A stretch of DNA of 64,000 nt from Sipunculus nudus (lineage: Eukaryota > Annelida > Sipuncula > Golfingiida > Sipunculidae). Below are positions 22,904 through 35,602 of this stretch, in pieces. The DNA lies in contig CM049319.1 of the NCBI GenBank assembly GCA_026874595.1, forward strand, positions 1,433,501 through 1,497,500, in the 5' to 3' direction. Each line of letters starts with the position of its first letter. The first letter of the stretch is position 1. Position numbers and translations under genes: made by a program. A model generated the notes under the pieces. The model made no database searches and was not told the DNA's origin. It saw only the letters and a program-made list of their open reading frames with translations.

Positions 22904-24007
22904 TTACTTAGTGTATTTTGTCATCACATAGCCATCTATTATTATCCGACTCGTGGCTACAAAGTGTTACAGAATAATCATAAAGAACGTATATAATCAT
23001 GATCTTCGTCAAACTGACCATTCTGTTTCTTCAGACCCCGATTAACATTCCCTTATATGACAATGTCCTTGGGTCTGGGTCTGAAAACTAGTCCTTTTGG
23101 ATTTTTATACACATGTATATATCACGGGGTGAATTCATGAAGATTATATTAAATTTATTTATATTTTTTTTACAATATATAAAAAATAAAATGAAGTTGG
23201 GTGCAGAATATACAAAACTGGCACAGGCGTTTGTTTACCTCTGTGAAAAGAAATATGCATATTTATAGTGGTGATTATGGTAATACTGGAGAGTTTCCCA
23301 GTGCCAATCCGGGATCGTGAATAAAACACATATAATACCCAGACAATTTTCATGCCAAGCACACCTTACATTTATTATTTCCTGTCATATTAAAAATCTC
23401 ATAAAACCTCACAAACGTTCAATTAGCTTTCCCGATTCGTTGATGTTGTGTGAGTGTGCGGTGCTTGTTCCGGCATCTCAGATGTATTATTTTTGTGCGT
23501 GTGATCACGTGATGGCGGCTGCTCCTGTCTACTCTGGGATTTGTCTGATCAATGTAAGGGTGGTGACCTCAATTATAAAATGTCAATAACTCTTGTGCTA
23601 CAGAACCCCTGATGGGGCTTTTCCGAAGCCTCGTTCTGAGGGAAAATGATTATGCATCGCGTAACATCCCTAGCACATGCACATATGTCTGGCATGTAAA
23701 GGAGAATACTAAAATACGTTTTGTCTACACCATATATACACCGTTTTTGGCCAATAAATTAACATAACGTTTACATGGAGTCAACACTGACAACAGTTAC
23801 ACATAATAGATCCCTGTGTGCATGTGGTTTCTAATGAGTATTTGATCGATCATTAAGCGCTTGGTTAGAAAACTAAAAATACGAGAGACGTAATTGGTAA
23901 CAGACATATACAGCCGTAAAGTGCGCGGTATTTGATTAATAGATGGCACCGTTTATGGGACTGTTCAAGTTTATCTTTCTCTTCAGATAAATTATCACCG
24001 ATGCATT

Positions 24008-24009
<2 letters not shown>

Positions 24010-24068
<59 letters not shown>
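24010..24068. repeat. (AT)n microsatellite
   Basis: About 29 uninterrupted AT units. Confidence 0.97.
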
Positions 24069-24072
<4 letters not shown>

Positions 24073-25555
24073 CCCTTCCATTGTATTTTATTCTTATCCT
24101 TATCATCGTTTACTTTGATAATTTATAAGGTTTTATACATCCCGACTTTGCGGTAGTTTTTTCCATCAGTATTCACTAAAACCGAAACTTAAAGTTCCAT
24201 TGTTTAAGCTTTCAAATAGAGCTTTCTAATTTCTAAATAGAATATACCTTTAAGGTTCTTGCTGAAACCTGAAAAAAGGTGCCCCACTTTTTCCAGTCTG
24301 AAGAACCTTTCATTGTTCCAGTAAAACTTTTTTATTCTTAGCGTGACTCGAACGAGATATTGCAGAAATACATGTATATATAAAACATCTGGATATCAAT
24401 ACGGCTGATTTGATTGCATCCGAAATGTGATCATTTTATCTTTACTGTTGTTGCAGCTGTATTACAATTTCCTACAATATCCAACAACCTACAACTCCGA
24501 TGTTTCGATTCTTTTGGGACACTTTTTTAACTAAGCTCTCATGTAACACTTTTTCTACTGAGAGTGTTTTAATATTACAAGGTACCAAGAAAAAAAAGGG
24601 GGGGGGGTTGCGTTTCTCATTTTCTCACAAGCCTGTCTAACAGTACATCTATAGTGCATATATAAGATCACTCCAATCGATCTCAAACAAATATTTATAA
24701 ACCATATACCTTTGATTAACCACAATAATAAAATAATTTGCCAACACTTCCTATTTATCTGAGATTATATCCGAAACAAATGTAAACACCAATCAATGGG
24801 GGGGGGGGGGGGGGCTTTTCACGGCAAACTGAGATTATGGCCCGCATGCAGGCAAAGTATAAATACAAGCCAAACCGCGACTACTGTTCATAATGTCCAC
24901 ATGAATAATAAACGTATACACAACGATATTTCCCATAAAGCCATCGATAGATATTTGTACACATTTCCAGAATACAAAATGGTTGTACATTTTCAGCAGT
25001 TTTTACAGATAGATATAATTCCATGATGGCATAATTTGCTGAGTATCAAGCGTGTAAGGCAATACCTAATTAATATTTTGGACAATCAATTGTTTTCTTC
25101 ATTTGAGCAAGTATTATAAATATTCATGGTTGAAATATTTGTTATAAATCTAAGTATTATCTTTCTAACCAGTATGCCTGATTAGCGGAAATAAAAAAAA
25201 ATAATCTTATAACCCTTTGGATCTTACCTGAATGTGAATGTTAACACCAGTCAGGCGCAACTGTACCTCTGGTTACAGTATTGCGCTAGTAAGCAGTTCG
25301 TATATCTAGAGCATACCTGTTAGACCATGGTAACCATACATAGAGGACAGCAATAAAAGTTTGAATGATTTGACTAAACAAAGTTGACAAGAAAAAATTT
25401 ACTGCTTTGGTGAGATTGAATAATGATGGAAAACAGAGTTTGTTGTCTGCTTATATACATGTTATTAATCAAGCGAAGATTCGTGATCACTAAGAGTTGG
25501 TAAACCAAGAGCTCTACTGAAGTCATTCTGTATCAGGCAAGTGTGCTTGCATGTG

Positions 25556-25558
<3 letters not shown>

Positions 25559-25639
<81 letters not shown>
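25559..25639. repeat. (AG)n microsatellite
   Basis: AG repeats over about 80 bases, interrupted once by ATAC near 25605. Confidence 0.97.
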
Positions 25640-25641
<2 letters not shown>

Positions 25642-26727
25642 CATCTTAGTTTAAAAAAGGGAACATTTATGGATATGTAGAGCTTGCCGGAGGACTTTGG
25701 AAAAGTAGTTCAAATTGAATATTTCTAAGTCCTATAATTCGAAAAGGACCTTAAATTTCCTGATCACGGCAACTTGTTTTATATCCACAATATTTTAGAA
25801 AAGTAAAGCTTAATACTTCTGGTTGACTTCGAGTTAACAGCAAAGAGAGACATTAAAATATGTCACACGTGCTTGATTTTTTATTTTTTTAGAGTGTTTT
25901 CGGAAGGAAACGACAAAGATAAGGTATTCTTATCTCGGGTCGATAGAAAATCAATTGAGCTTACACATGTGTGTCTACGCTCTTTACACAGCGCTTTAAC
26001 TATAAGCCTACTTCCTATATCGCGAGCGCTGTTTGTTATGACCTCGTATCCTGAATTGGTACACCAGATGGGGGCACTGTATTTTTGTCCAATCAGATGA
26101 GAGATTGTGATGGAAGACCGACCAAGCGAGAAATACACGGAGCCAATCATGATCATTTCGTTTTGAGTGACAGCTTATCGCCCCGGTAACCGTCTTAACA
26201 GGCCACAGGCTCAGAGAGCATTGCCCCAGACGTGGTTTGCTTAGGGTGTTGGGCACATAGGATGCCCGGCCGGTGAGTTGAGAATTCAAAAGAAACGTAA
26301 CAACAAAGGCTGCGTGCACACCTCGCTGGCTGGTTTCAGTTCTGCAGACAACAGATACATGGCTACACTAACACAGTCATAATGTCATAACCTAATCGGT
26401 CGATGATGCGAAAGTACAGAGGGAGCAATTAAAATTCGATCGTACACTCTCATCTAGCGGCGCTTGAAGCGCAGCTATGGGCGGAGCCAGGATGCCTGTC
26501 GAGTGTCGAGTTTATTGGCATCTGGTTGGCTGCTTGTCACATCATACGCACGTTTTTTTTCAGCGGACAACGAACCGCCATCTGGTGTCTAAATATATCA
26601 TAAACGGTCAAAGCTGGCAGCGTGAAAATCAGTTGCTTCTTTAGAAGCGCAAGATTTCCGCTGCCTCGGGAGCGTAATGTATGTTGAGCATTTTGAGAGA
26701 ATATATATTTTATATGTTCTTCCCATT

Positions 26728-28371
26728 TTTAGCTCAGCTGACAATAAGTCATTTGAGCTATAGGCATGGTCCTTTGTCCGTCGTCCGTCCGTCCGTACGT
26801 CCGGGCGTCCGTCTGTTAACAGGGCATTATACAGTTAGATGTCCCCAAAATCTCCTACCACGCCAAATATGTTGGGTCAATACGACTCTGTTCCTTCGAG
26901 ATATTAAATGTGGCCATTCCCATACCTTTTGAAAAAATAAGGCCTTCGTGAAGGATGTATGAAATTGTCTATCAACAACATATTTGTAAACACAGCAATA
27001 TTAACAAACGGGGAAAAACGTAACCTAAGGTGGCAGGTTGCAAATATGCGGAGGTAGGAAGGTCACTTGTTGCAAAACTCCATTTGCAAAGCTCTTGCTG
27101 ATCTGACTTGCTGCTCTTGTTAAATTTGTTTTATTTTGGCGGGCCCATTTATTATAAACACGTTGATATTAACAAAACAAGCAGCCTGTGATATTTACGT
27201 TTTCTGGCCTATTTTTATAAAATATCCAAGGGATTACCTTCAGTTTATAAAGATCAGATAGGTGACAGGGCCCCTTTAAGGATAAACCTCAATGTTCCAT
27301 TAAAAACTAATAGTTATACTTCAAGACTGCATAATATAAAAACCACTGATCGGATACTGATCGTATTTATTATAAACATTCCTCTATATAATGGCTATGT
27401 ACATACCAGAAATTAGGCCTGTATTGTGTAATAAGTTATATATCCAAACATAATGCACTTTGTCAAAACTCAGGAAATATATTTACTCACTTAACATGAT
27501 AAGTTTTTAAGCTAGAGAGATTATTTCAGTATATTGAGTTTAGTTTTAATTTTATACCAGAAATTAGATCAAATTTTGTAATTTTTAAGTTATTAACAAA
27601 AAATGAAAATTAAGTACCTTAATTTGCCCAGATTTGATCAAGGTACATTTTCTTCCTGTAAGCACTGTTGATTTCATTTTCACAGCTTGTACACATTAAG
27701 ATTTAATCTTTTACAATCTGAAATTTGAAACCAATTGAACAAAAAATGTAGTTTTTTTTCGAGCACCATGGTATGTATTGTTTACGTCAGGCCAGGCCGG
27801 TGGTAAGCAGTGTACTAGAGCTAGCCCTCGGCTCCCCAGGATGTTATATAATCGCTTCACTCCTGGCGAGCTCCCTCTGTCTACAGGTGAGCTGTGTCAG
27901 GCTGTCTGCAGAAACTACCAGAGAGTCTCGCGCCCCCCCCCCCCCCACCTTTCCCTTCATAAACATGGTGAATCTTATATTTTAAATGTTACATTCACAC
28001 ACTTTTTGATTATGAAATGTTTCCTTTCATATAACTTTTAGTTTTTTCCTTATTGCTTCATTAAATGGTTTCAGGCTACAAGTTTCATTTATTACACAGT
28101 GCAATTGGCTTGTTTTTACATGAATATTAAATTTTGTTTATGCTCATTTGAATATGTTTACAGCATTTATTTCAGTTAATAAATTAATGTTAATTATTAT
28201 ACTTTGGCTCATGTCCATTATACTATAATTTACCTTTTTCATTTTAGAAAGGCCATTTCCTCTTAGCTTTTCAAATGGTAATATATATGAAAAACCAAAA
28301 GAAATAAGTATATTTTGCATCGGCTAAAATTATCCAAAATTCAGCTGAGCGACGTGACCCATTGGTCCCTT
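26728..28371 (-). mobile_element. Hairpin-ended interspersed repeat, copy C (reversed)
   Basis: The 31-nt terminal hairpin is at 26730-26760 (slightly diverged) beside a run of CCGTCCGT repeats. The opposite end near 28371 carries GTGACCCATTGGTCCC, the diverged palindrome. A C14 tract at 27933-27946 corresponds to the G tracts of copies A and B. The internal order is the same as in copy A. Non-coding. Confidence 0.7.
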
Positions 28372-28500
28372 GTTCTTTCACATATTCTGCAATAAAAATG
28401 ACTTAGCAGCAAAAATTTTACCTGCACAGATAAGACTGCACATTTAAATTTTAATAATTTGTTTGAAATGTATGATTTTAAATTTGGTTTGGTTTTCCAG

Positions 28501-28591
28501 CAATATTGGAAGTGGTTGGTGATTACAGCCCCTATCCGATGCCGCCCTGTTTTATACAATCACATCAAAAATAAAACCGTCAGCTTTGTAG
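28501..28591 (+). CDS. Candidate host exon (plus strand), unknown protein
   Basis: A strong acceptor (GGTTTGGTTTTCCAG) opens a stop-free frame of 30 codons starting QYWKWLVITAPIRC and ending at a weak donor (TAG|GTACAC). One base remains, which combines with the two leading bases of the exon at 28781. A second frame, with codons offset by two bases, is also open for about 22 codons and ends in a stop near an AATAAA-like sequence. The exon could therefore instead be terminal. No family was recognised. Confidence 0.3.
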
Positions 28592-28780
28592 GTACACAAA
28601 ACAATGTTATATGCAGCAACCTGAATAAAAATAAGGGTAAACATATATTTCCGAATAATTTAATTTACAGTTGATATTTTAGCTATTAATTTGTCTGGAT
28701 AACAGTAATTTTACAACTTAATCCAAAGTGTATATTGGCTGGTCATTGATATGACATTCACTAGCAATCCCTTTTAACAG

Positions 28781-28852
28781 ACGCTGTCTGGAAAAGGTCG
28801 ACGAATAGAATTGAACTTTCAGAAAACGCGGATTTAGATATACCCGATACTG
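28781..28852 (+). CDS. Candidate 72-nt host exon (plus strand)
   Basis: The acceptor CCCTTTTAACAG and the strong donor CTG|GTAAGT bound exactly 72 nt. Only one frame is open, giving AVWKRSTNRIELSENADLDI and a few more residues. It starts with two bases of a split codon and ends with one, a symmetric 1-1 exon. The polar peptide has no recognised domain. Splice signals and frame are the only evidence. Confidence 0.45.
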
Positions 28853-29236
28853 GTAAGTCTTGATTTTATGGTGTGTACTTCATGTCGAGTTAACTGCTAT
28901 TGTCGATTTGGCTGGACAATTTTCTTAAATGTCATTAAAATGTGTGTGTGTGTGTGCTGCAGCAGTATGGATGAAAGTATTTCATTAAGAGGCTGACATC
29001 ACCTGTATGTTTCAATCAAATTTTATTTTACGTTTATGTCATACATTGACACAAAATAATAAAACTATAATACTAAGATGTATATGTATAATATGAAGAA
29101 TATTTCATAAAGCATACCTTACCCAGAAGCATTCCATAATGTCGGAATGTTCCTAAACATTCTTTATGGATACATAGGCAATTTTTATCAGGGAGATATT
29201 GGTAATTTGAAAAAGAAAGATTGTTTATTTTGATTA

Positions 29237-29240
<4 letters not shown>

Positions 29241-29275
<35 letters not shown>
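29241..29275. repeat. (TA)n microsatellite
   Basis: About 17 TA units. Confidence 0.95.
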
Positions 29276-29278
<3 letters not shown>

Positions 29279-30547
29279 TTGATTAGTTTGATTAGATGAT
29301 AATGTTAATAAAGTAATAATTCCATAACTTCAGTCATCCAAATATTGAGCTAGTATCCTTGATATGCAATAGAGCTAAAATTGAATATATTTCCTGTATT
29401 TGGTCTATTTACGTTAATACATGTTAAATTAATTAAATGTGAACATTTGACTTACCATCATATAATCTGTCCCTCGCGGCATGGTGTAATCCTTCAGGAC
29501 GCATGCGCTGTGCAGTTAGTAGTATATGACATTTCTATTATTATCCATAACGGGTCTATAGCTCATAATTCACAGTCGACTACGACTTATAATGAACAAA
29601 AAAAAAACTTATTAAACACACGGAAAAAACATTGCCCAGATTACCGCGATGTTAACACCCAGAACGCGCCTGAGCGGAGTGAGATTGAGGCGAGGGCTTT
29701 CTTCAATAAGGTCTAGTGCTCTATTCTCTGTCAATGGAGGGGGATAAACATCCCTCCTCTACACCTTTTGCTGCCTTTGTTCTGTTGGCAAATACACAAA
29801 TGGCTTGATAAATGCTCCGTATTGAAAAACCTATACACGTGGTACTGGTAGGAGTGTACTGTATGAGCGGGGACTCGATCTTCAGGTTGTCGGCTCCTGG
29901 CTTAAAGAGTCAACGCTTGATCAAACTTTTTTTAAGGAATGGCCCCGATGTTTTTACTGAACTGAAGTGGGTTAAGCAAAGAGCTCACTGTGACAGTTTC
30001 TGGACACATATCTATTTATAAAAACACTTCATGACAAAAATATTACCAGGCAAATCAAATCAATTCAAATTATTATTAAGCACTCTTTAAAAAAAACGGA
30101 CTGTTTATTAGTATAAAAAATTACTATATACAGCCAAGTTTTTTTTGTTAGCGGTTTTCAACAATAAATAAGATATATTTAACAAAGTCATGTTTCAAGT
30201 AGGTTTGACTTTAAGCAGTATATTTTACATAACTTATACAATAAATATATGACCATATGAAGAAGACAAAGGTAAAAGAAATGGCTTTAAATATTTACCA
30301 CTTCAGAGACAATTGTTTATTTCAATCAATCCGTACAATAATAAAAAGTTCGGTTATTACTTTGCCGCCCCATATTATGATGCTTTTGGTGAATAGTTGA
30401 GTTAACATTATATTGTTTATACGCAAATACAGCATAGCATTCCATGAAATGGCTCGAAATAACACGAGGCCTTCTATAGACATGGATGCATTTAGTTAAG
30501 GTAATATATATACAAATAATATTTTAATATAAAATATATATTGTTAG

Positions 30548-30548
<1 letters not shown>

Positions 30549-30599
<51 letters not shown>
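30549..30599. repeat. (TA)n microsatellite
   Basis: About 25 TA units. Confidence 0.95.
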
Positions 30600-30602
<3 letters not shown>

Positions 30603-31873
30603 TGCGCTTACAGGCGCTGGCCTTTGTCATGACCTAGCTTTCTGTCGGATCATTATGACCATAACAAACCACGTACAGACCTGGTACTTTATTTGACCAC
30701 TTTTTATCGGGGTATCTGCACTAGTTTCCTTCGCAAGCATACCACAAAAGCATTGTGTGTACTTAGCCACGGTTACCTAGTCACTCGCACATAACTAACC
30801 CATATTTACCCATTACATACCATTCTTCGCCCTGGCTTAGCTAATTGACGTGAACCAGCTGATAATAAAATGGTCATTGCCTTTCAAAGACCACATTTGC
30901 CGCCTCTCTGCGCATTTTTTGTGACTCGCTGCTCATTCCATTTACCGTATGATCCAACATTTTGACGAGAGCGACTTGTCCATTATTGGATATTGTGATT
31001 TTTCTGCCAATAGATTTTATGCTGGTTGTGCCCATCCTATGAGTGTGAATCAATTACAAAATGACTCCGAGAAGATTACAGCTGGGATTATCATGGAAAT
31101 ATTATCAGGGTCGAAGTGCGATATACAGCATTCTTGCCATATATAATATTATATAATTGTTATTATAGTTATTACAGTTATTATAATTATAATATCGTAA
31201 ATTTGCCTTTATACATAGGTACTATTTGAATATCATTTTGCAATTATTCTAGCAACTCCGTTATAAAAGCTTCCAATAGCAGACTGGAAGTAACATCGGA
31301 ATGACAACAGGTTTCTTCATGAAAATTGAAAAATATCCTTAAGATTAAAGAAAAATATGATTTCCCTTCACATTTAGTGAGATAACACCTGCTTTATTTT
31401 AGTTTTCTCACTAAGAAGACAACGTATGGCCAGTCCCCTTATAAGGACCCTTTCTGCATTGGAGAAAGTCAAGGAAAGACATGAGCATAGGAGTGGAAAA
31501 TTCAGATTCATTAAATGCTTCCAGATACTATATATGAAAGTGTGTCAATTTTATAATGTTATAATATCAGCGTCATATCACAGTGTTCAGAGTTCAATAT
31601 CATCTTTACAAGTGAATTATCGGAGTTTTCACAAAATTTTCAAATAACATTTAGTATGTCCAAATGTCCTATATATGTCAGTATGTCTTGGAATACATTA
31701 ATTGCACTTGACTAGACATAACCTAGCCGTGACAACCTGACTCAGTAGGCAATGATAATTGGGCTGGTAAGCCAGTTATCTGGTCGTGTCAGAGGGCCGA
31801 TATGGCGCTAGACATAGCCTCATGTAATGTATTACAGATCCTTTAGTAACCTTTTATTGTTCACAGGATCACC

Positions 31874-31940
31874 CAAAACTGGCACATAATATGCCCCCAC
31901 ATGACAAAAAACTGGCACATAATATGCCCTCACGTGACTA
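31874..31940. repeat. 33-bp tandem duplication
   Basis: AAACTGGCACATAATATGCC is repeated with a 33-base period, with slight divergence after it. Confidence 0.85.
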
Positions 31941-33768
31941 GATTGAAGGAAGTTAAACGTATTGCATATTCATTTTTAAAATCCCTCCCTGTATGAACTG
32001 TTGGAAAAAGTACAATAAAAGTATATGAACATTGAGCAAGATATGAAGACTGTTAGAATTTGCCATAAAATTTAAAATAAATTTAAACAGAAAACGGTTG
32101 ATAACAAGCCTGTAAACACGACATAGTGGTCTGGAGATAAAGAATACCGTACACAAAGAGGAACGATATTCACTGTCCGCATATAACCTCTGATCGGAAA
32201 TAAACGCACGCTGGTAGTGGTAAGACAATCACTTCTGACATACATGACGCAGAAAGGAAGAAAAAACAAGCTAACCGCTGGCGCATATAAAGTATTCAAC
32301 AAATATTTGCAATAAGTAACTTTGATCGGTGTCTTTATGTCTACTACTATAACACCAGCGTTCTGGTGCCACTTTGTCCTTGGCGGAGAAAGGTCGTTGC
32401 GAAGGTCATTTTTTCCATAGTGACTGGTGATCAAATATCATGAATCGAGGGCTTACCAAAACGGGCCGTAACTGTCTAAATATGCACTTTCATCGCAAAT
32501 AACACTGATCAAATATGAGCGAGGGGATCAATTGGTGAGCACTTGGTAAGAACGGGATATTGCAATAGTGGGTGAAGGAGTTATGGCATTTCCTTTCATC
32601 CGTGAATACGACCCAAAGGTATTGGCTGAGGGCTTGAGTAGCCTGCTTAATGCTTGCAAAAGGTTGATTAGAAAGCCAGTTCTGGCCCGCAAACCAAGGA
32701 AACACCGTATTACCAATGAGACTGCAACAATCATGCACAGAAACCGGTCAATATTGTTCAGTATATGGCGGGCTGTATTGCGACCAACGAATGTCCGGTT
32801 GGTTCCCGGTTTAATATTTGCTTTCCCATATCCTTCAGGCCACAATGCAGCGGGAACTAGATTAGTTTTGGGTTAGCTTTCTTGCCTGAAGGGTCTGTCA
32901 CCCTGGAAAGAGGCGGCATTAAATGCGCGCGTCACACCCTTTCCCCATTGCTTTTCAACCGATGCCTTTTGGTTCACGTTACGAGTGTTGGGGGAGCCAG
33001 TAGCCCGCTACTGAAGTATGCACTTACTATCAGTCTGTATATAGACCTCTCCAAAGTGACTAGAAATCAAACAACGGCTGACAATGCCAAAGATATACAA
33101 GCCGCAGTAGCATACACACGACATAAATGCTGACACCGACAAATAACTCTGATTTGTTTTGAAGTTGTCAAAGTAGCTTGTGGTCACCATGGTGACTGTG
33201 ACATGGCTGCGGTCTGAGCAATGCTGTGTGTGTTTGGTTACCCCTGATTCGCCGTATTAAGGTTCAATATTGACATTTTGGATATTTCTGGTAATCCACT
33301 GGGTTTCCTTCTGCATATAGAGACTTACCAACCCATCGGAAATCCTCATGAAATACCCACTTGTTTGATCCATAGAACATGTGTTTGCTTATATCAATTT
33401 TCCCATGCAGTCAGGCATATCATGAGATTACGGGGTTTCACACGTGTTTCTGTTCAACGTTACGAAAGAGACATGACATGGAATTTTCATGCATTAATCA
33501 ATGTTCATGCTTGATTTAAAGTAGCCACACTGAAGTTGGTAGAACGTTCATTTTTGGATTTAAAAAGGATGTTTTTTTAAGAGAGACTATTCATTTTTTA
33601 TGACACTGATAATAACTCCAGCTTTTGCATATTACCTGATTTAATCTTTAGTTACTTCAATCACATTTTCTGGACAAACATACTTTACATAAACACATAA
33701 TTTTCTAATCCTATATTTAGCTCATCTCCAGTGTGCAGAGAAATTTGTGAGAAATTTCTTTCTTTCAG

Positions 33769-33962
33769 AATAACACAGAGAAAATCATTCAGATCAAAGA
33801 CATCAGCGCAATGTTAACTACAAGACTCAAAGACTCTCTGGATCGGCATAGCCCCAGGCGCCAATGTGGACCGTTCAAATGGGCAGCCCTTGATGTTTAT
33901 AATTCGCCCACAAGGGGAAATGTTGGTACCCCACCCCCTCAGGACAGAAATAAGTCCCTGAG
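33769..33962 (+). CDS. Candidate 194-nt host exon (plus strand)
   Basis: A good polypyrimidine acceptor (AATTTCTTTCTTTCAG) and a donor AG|GTATGT bound 194 nt with an unbroken frame. The peptide begins NNTEKIIQIKDISAML and continues with a basic, proline-containing stretch (DRHSPRRQCGPFKW, then NVGTPPPQDRNKS). It is hydrophilic, has no membrane segment, and matches no family I know. Its end phase (two bases left over) does not join directly to the exon at 40189, so intermediate exons would be needed or it belongs to another transcript. The minus strand is also open here, which lowers confidence. Confidence 0.4.
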
Positions 33963-34430
33963 GTATGTCAATACAATATAATTTTAATATCACAGATCCT
34001 GAGGCTGCAGCTATATAGTAACGATATTGTTTGTTTATAAAATAAAAAAATATTAGATTTATTAATATATTACAAGATTTTGTGCATCTTGTACAGCCAT
34101 GCGCAGGTGCAAGAATAGTCAATTTCAGGATGGGAGGGAAACTGTCTTCCCGTCACTCCGTGTCCGCAGAAGCCGGGAAATACCCGATTTATGACAGCTT
34201 ATTTCGATCCCTGAGTCATCAATGTTTCGTTGACACAACTAATAAAATAATTAGCATATTACCCGTTATTTCGTTAGGACAGGTCCACGTGAAGTCATCA
34301 GGATTCGTCTGGGACGTGTTTACGATGGAGCGAGTTCACCTGATTGGCGTATCGTTTCTCATAAACGGCAGATAAATCTGTCGTTCATTTCCTAATGTTA
34401 CGAAGACATATTGCTCAGGGTAAAATATTT

Positions 34431-34553
34431 GGGCCGATTCCGGATTCGAACCCATGTCGGTGGCGCACATGTCGGGCGTTCCAACCGCTTTGGTAGAAAC
34501 GAAAGCTTTACTAGCGAGACGGTTCGGTCTGCTTTAATGTCACCCCGTAACAC
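34431..34553 (-). mobile_element. tRNA-derived SINE head, first copy
   Basis: On the minus strand it has a B box (GGTTCGAATCC, 34442-34452) and an A-box-like TACCAAAGCGGTTGG about 35 bases upstream. It is highly similar to 34735-34859. Both copies start with GTGTTACG and end with a GGCCC block. Confidence 0.65.
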
Positions 34554-34734
34554 ACCCCTGTTGCTATCAGAACAAGATTAACTATCCAAGGAGTCACACT
34601 TTTGGTGAACTACGTGGCGGTAATTGCCCAGTTACTTCAAACTACCATTCCCCGGGCCACAAAGTTTGCCATCATCCCGGACGAGCCCCAATTTGTCACG
34701 GAAACAATTGCTGAGGGGGGGGGGGGGGAACATT

Positions 34735-34859
34735 GGGCCGATCCCGGGATTCGAACCCATGTCGCTGACGCACTTGTCCGGCGTTCCAACCCCTTCGCTA
34801 GGAAAGCAAGCTTCACTAACGAGACAGTTCGGTCCGCTTTTATGTCACCACGTAACACT
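34735..34859 (-). mobile_element. tRNA-derived SINE head, second copy
   Basis: On the minus strand the A box TAGCGAAGGGGTTGG is followed by the B box GGTTCGAATCC (34747-34757). A G14 tract (34715-34728) lies directly next to its GGCCC end, like a retroposition tail. About 84% similar to the copy at 34431-34553 by eye; the two may be arms of one composite SINE. Confidence 0.65.
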
Positions 34860-35559
34860 AAATAATGTGAAATTAATCAGGATATATGGGAAAATGTGGG
34901 TAATGACCACACTATGACACACTTAAGACGGGGCATCATCCCCGGCACCTCAAGGCGAAAACGATTTTTTCGAGGCCTGATATAGGGCTAATAAATCCTT
35001 TGGAAGAACGAAAGGATCGTTCCCTCTACAGGAAATGTAAAAATGATACATGGCCCTGAAAAGTCGCGCACTATAGATCCTCTCTGAAATAATGCATTTT
35101 TCTGTATTATAAATTAATTTTATACATAGACTGCTTTACTTCATTTATACACAGATTTAGGTCCGATTTACTTTAAACAATGTCAGTGGTCATATAAAAC
35201 GTTTTCCTTTCATTTAATTGAAAAGTACGTTTACACAAATTACGTAATAGTATATTGATGAATTGCGCAGAAAAATATAAATTATTGAAATGAAATAAAC
35301 CATATCGATTGGATACATACTGCTGTTTTATATGACTTATAGCAAGATGTCAAACTGTTCAGCTTGTGCCTAGTTTGATAGATATCGTGTCTGTAAAGAA
35401 CATATATAGCGATTGTGTTTCTGTGGTACACAGTATCGAAAAAATGATAGTCACAAATATAAAAATCCAGTGTGACGAGTGTTTCGTAAAAAACTTATAA
35501 ATAATATTTTACATTTGACTTTTGTCAGTAAAATTATATATTTTTGAGTTAACCGGAAT

Positions 35560-35562
<3 letters not shown>

Positions 35563-35599
<37 letters not shown>
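35563..35599. repeat. (CT)n microsatellite
   Basis: About 18 CT units. Confidence 0.96.

Positions 35600-35602
<3 letters not shown>

Larger units (their letters stand above)
22904..26727. other. Intergenic stretch with microsatellites
   Basis: No gene recognised. It contains the AT and GA arrays listed separately and poly-G tracts at 24598-24607 and 24798-24814. A GC-richer segment (about 25900-26660) has several CpGs and a GGGCGG box, which might be a promoter; no transcript start can be placed. Confidence 0.4.
28853..33768. other. Intergenic or intronic stretch
   Basis: Non-coding apart from unremarkable open frames. Overlapping open frames on both strands at 32070-33130 reflect higher GC rather than a recognisable gene. 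Contains TA arrays at 29241-29275 and 30549-30599. Confidence 0.4.

Noticed and set aside
22836..22905. Possible functional tRNA gene
   Set aside because: A and B boxes are present, but the acceptor stem does not pair and a SINE body follows.
32072..33133. Overlapping open frames on both strands
   Set aside because: No domain, splice pattern or start context; best explained by fewer AT-rich stops in a GC-richer stretch.
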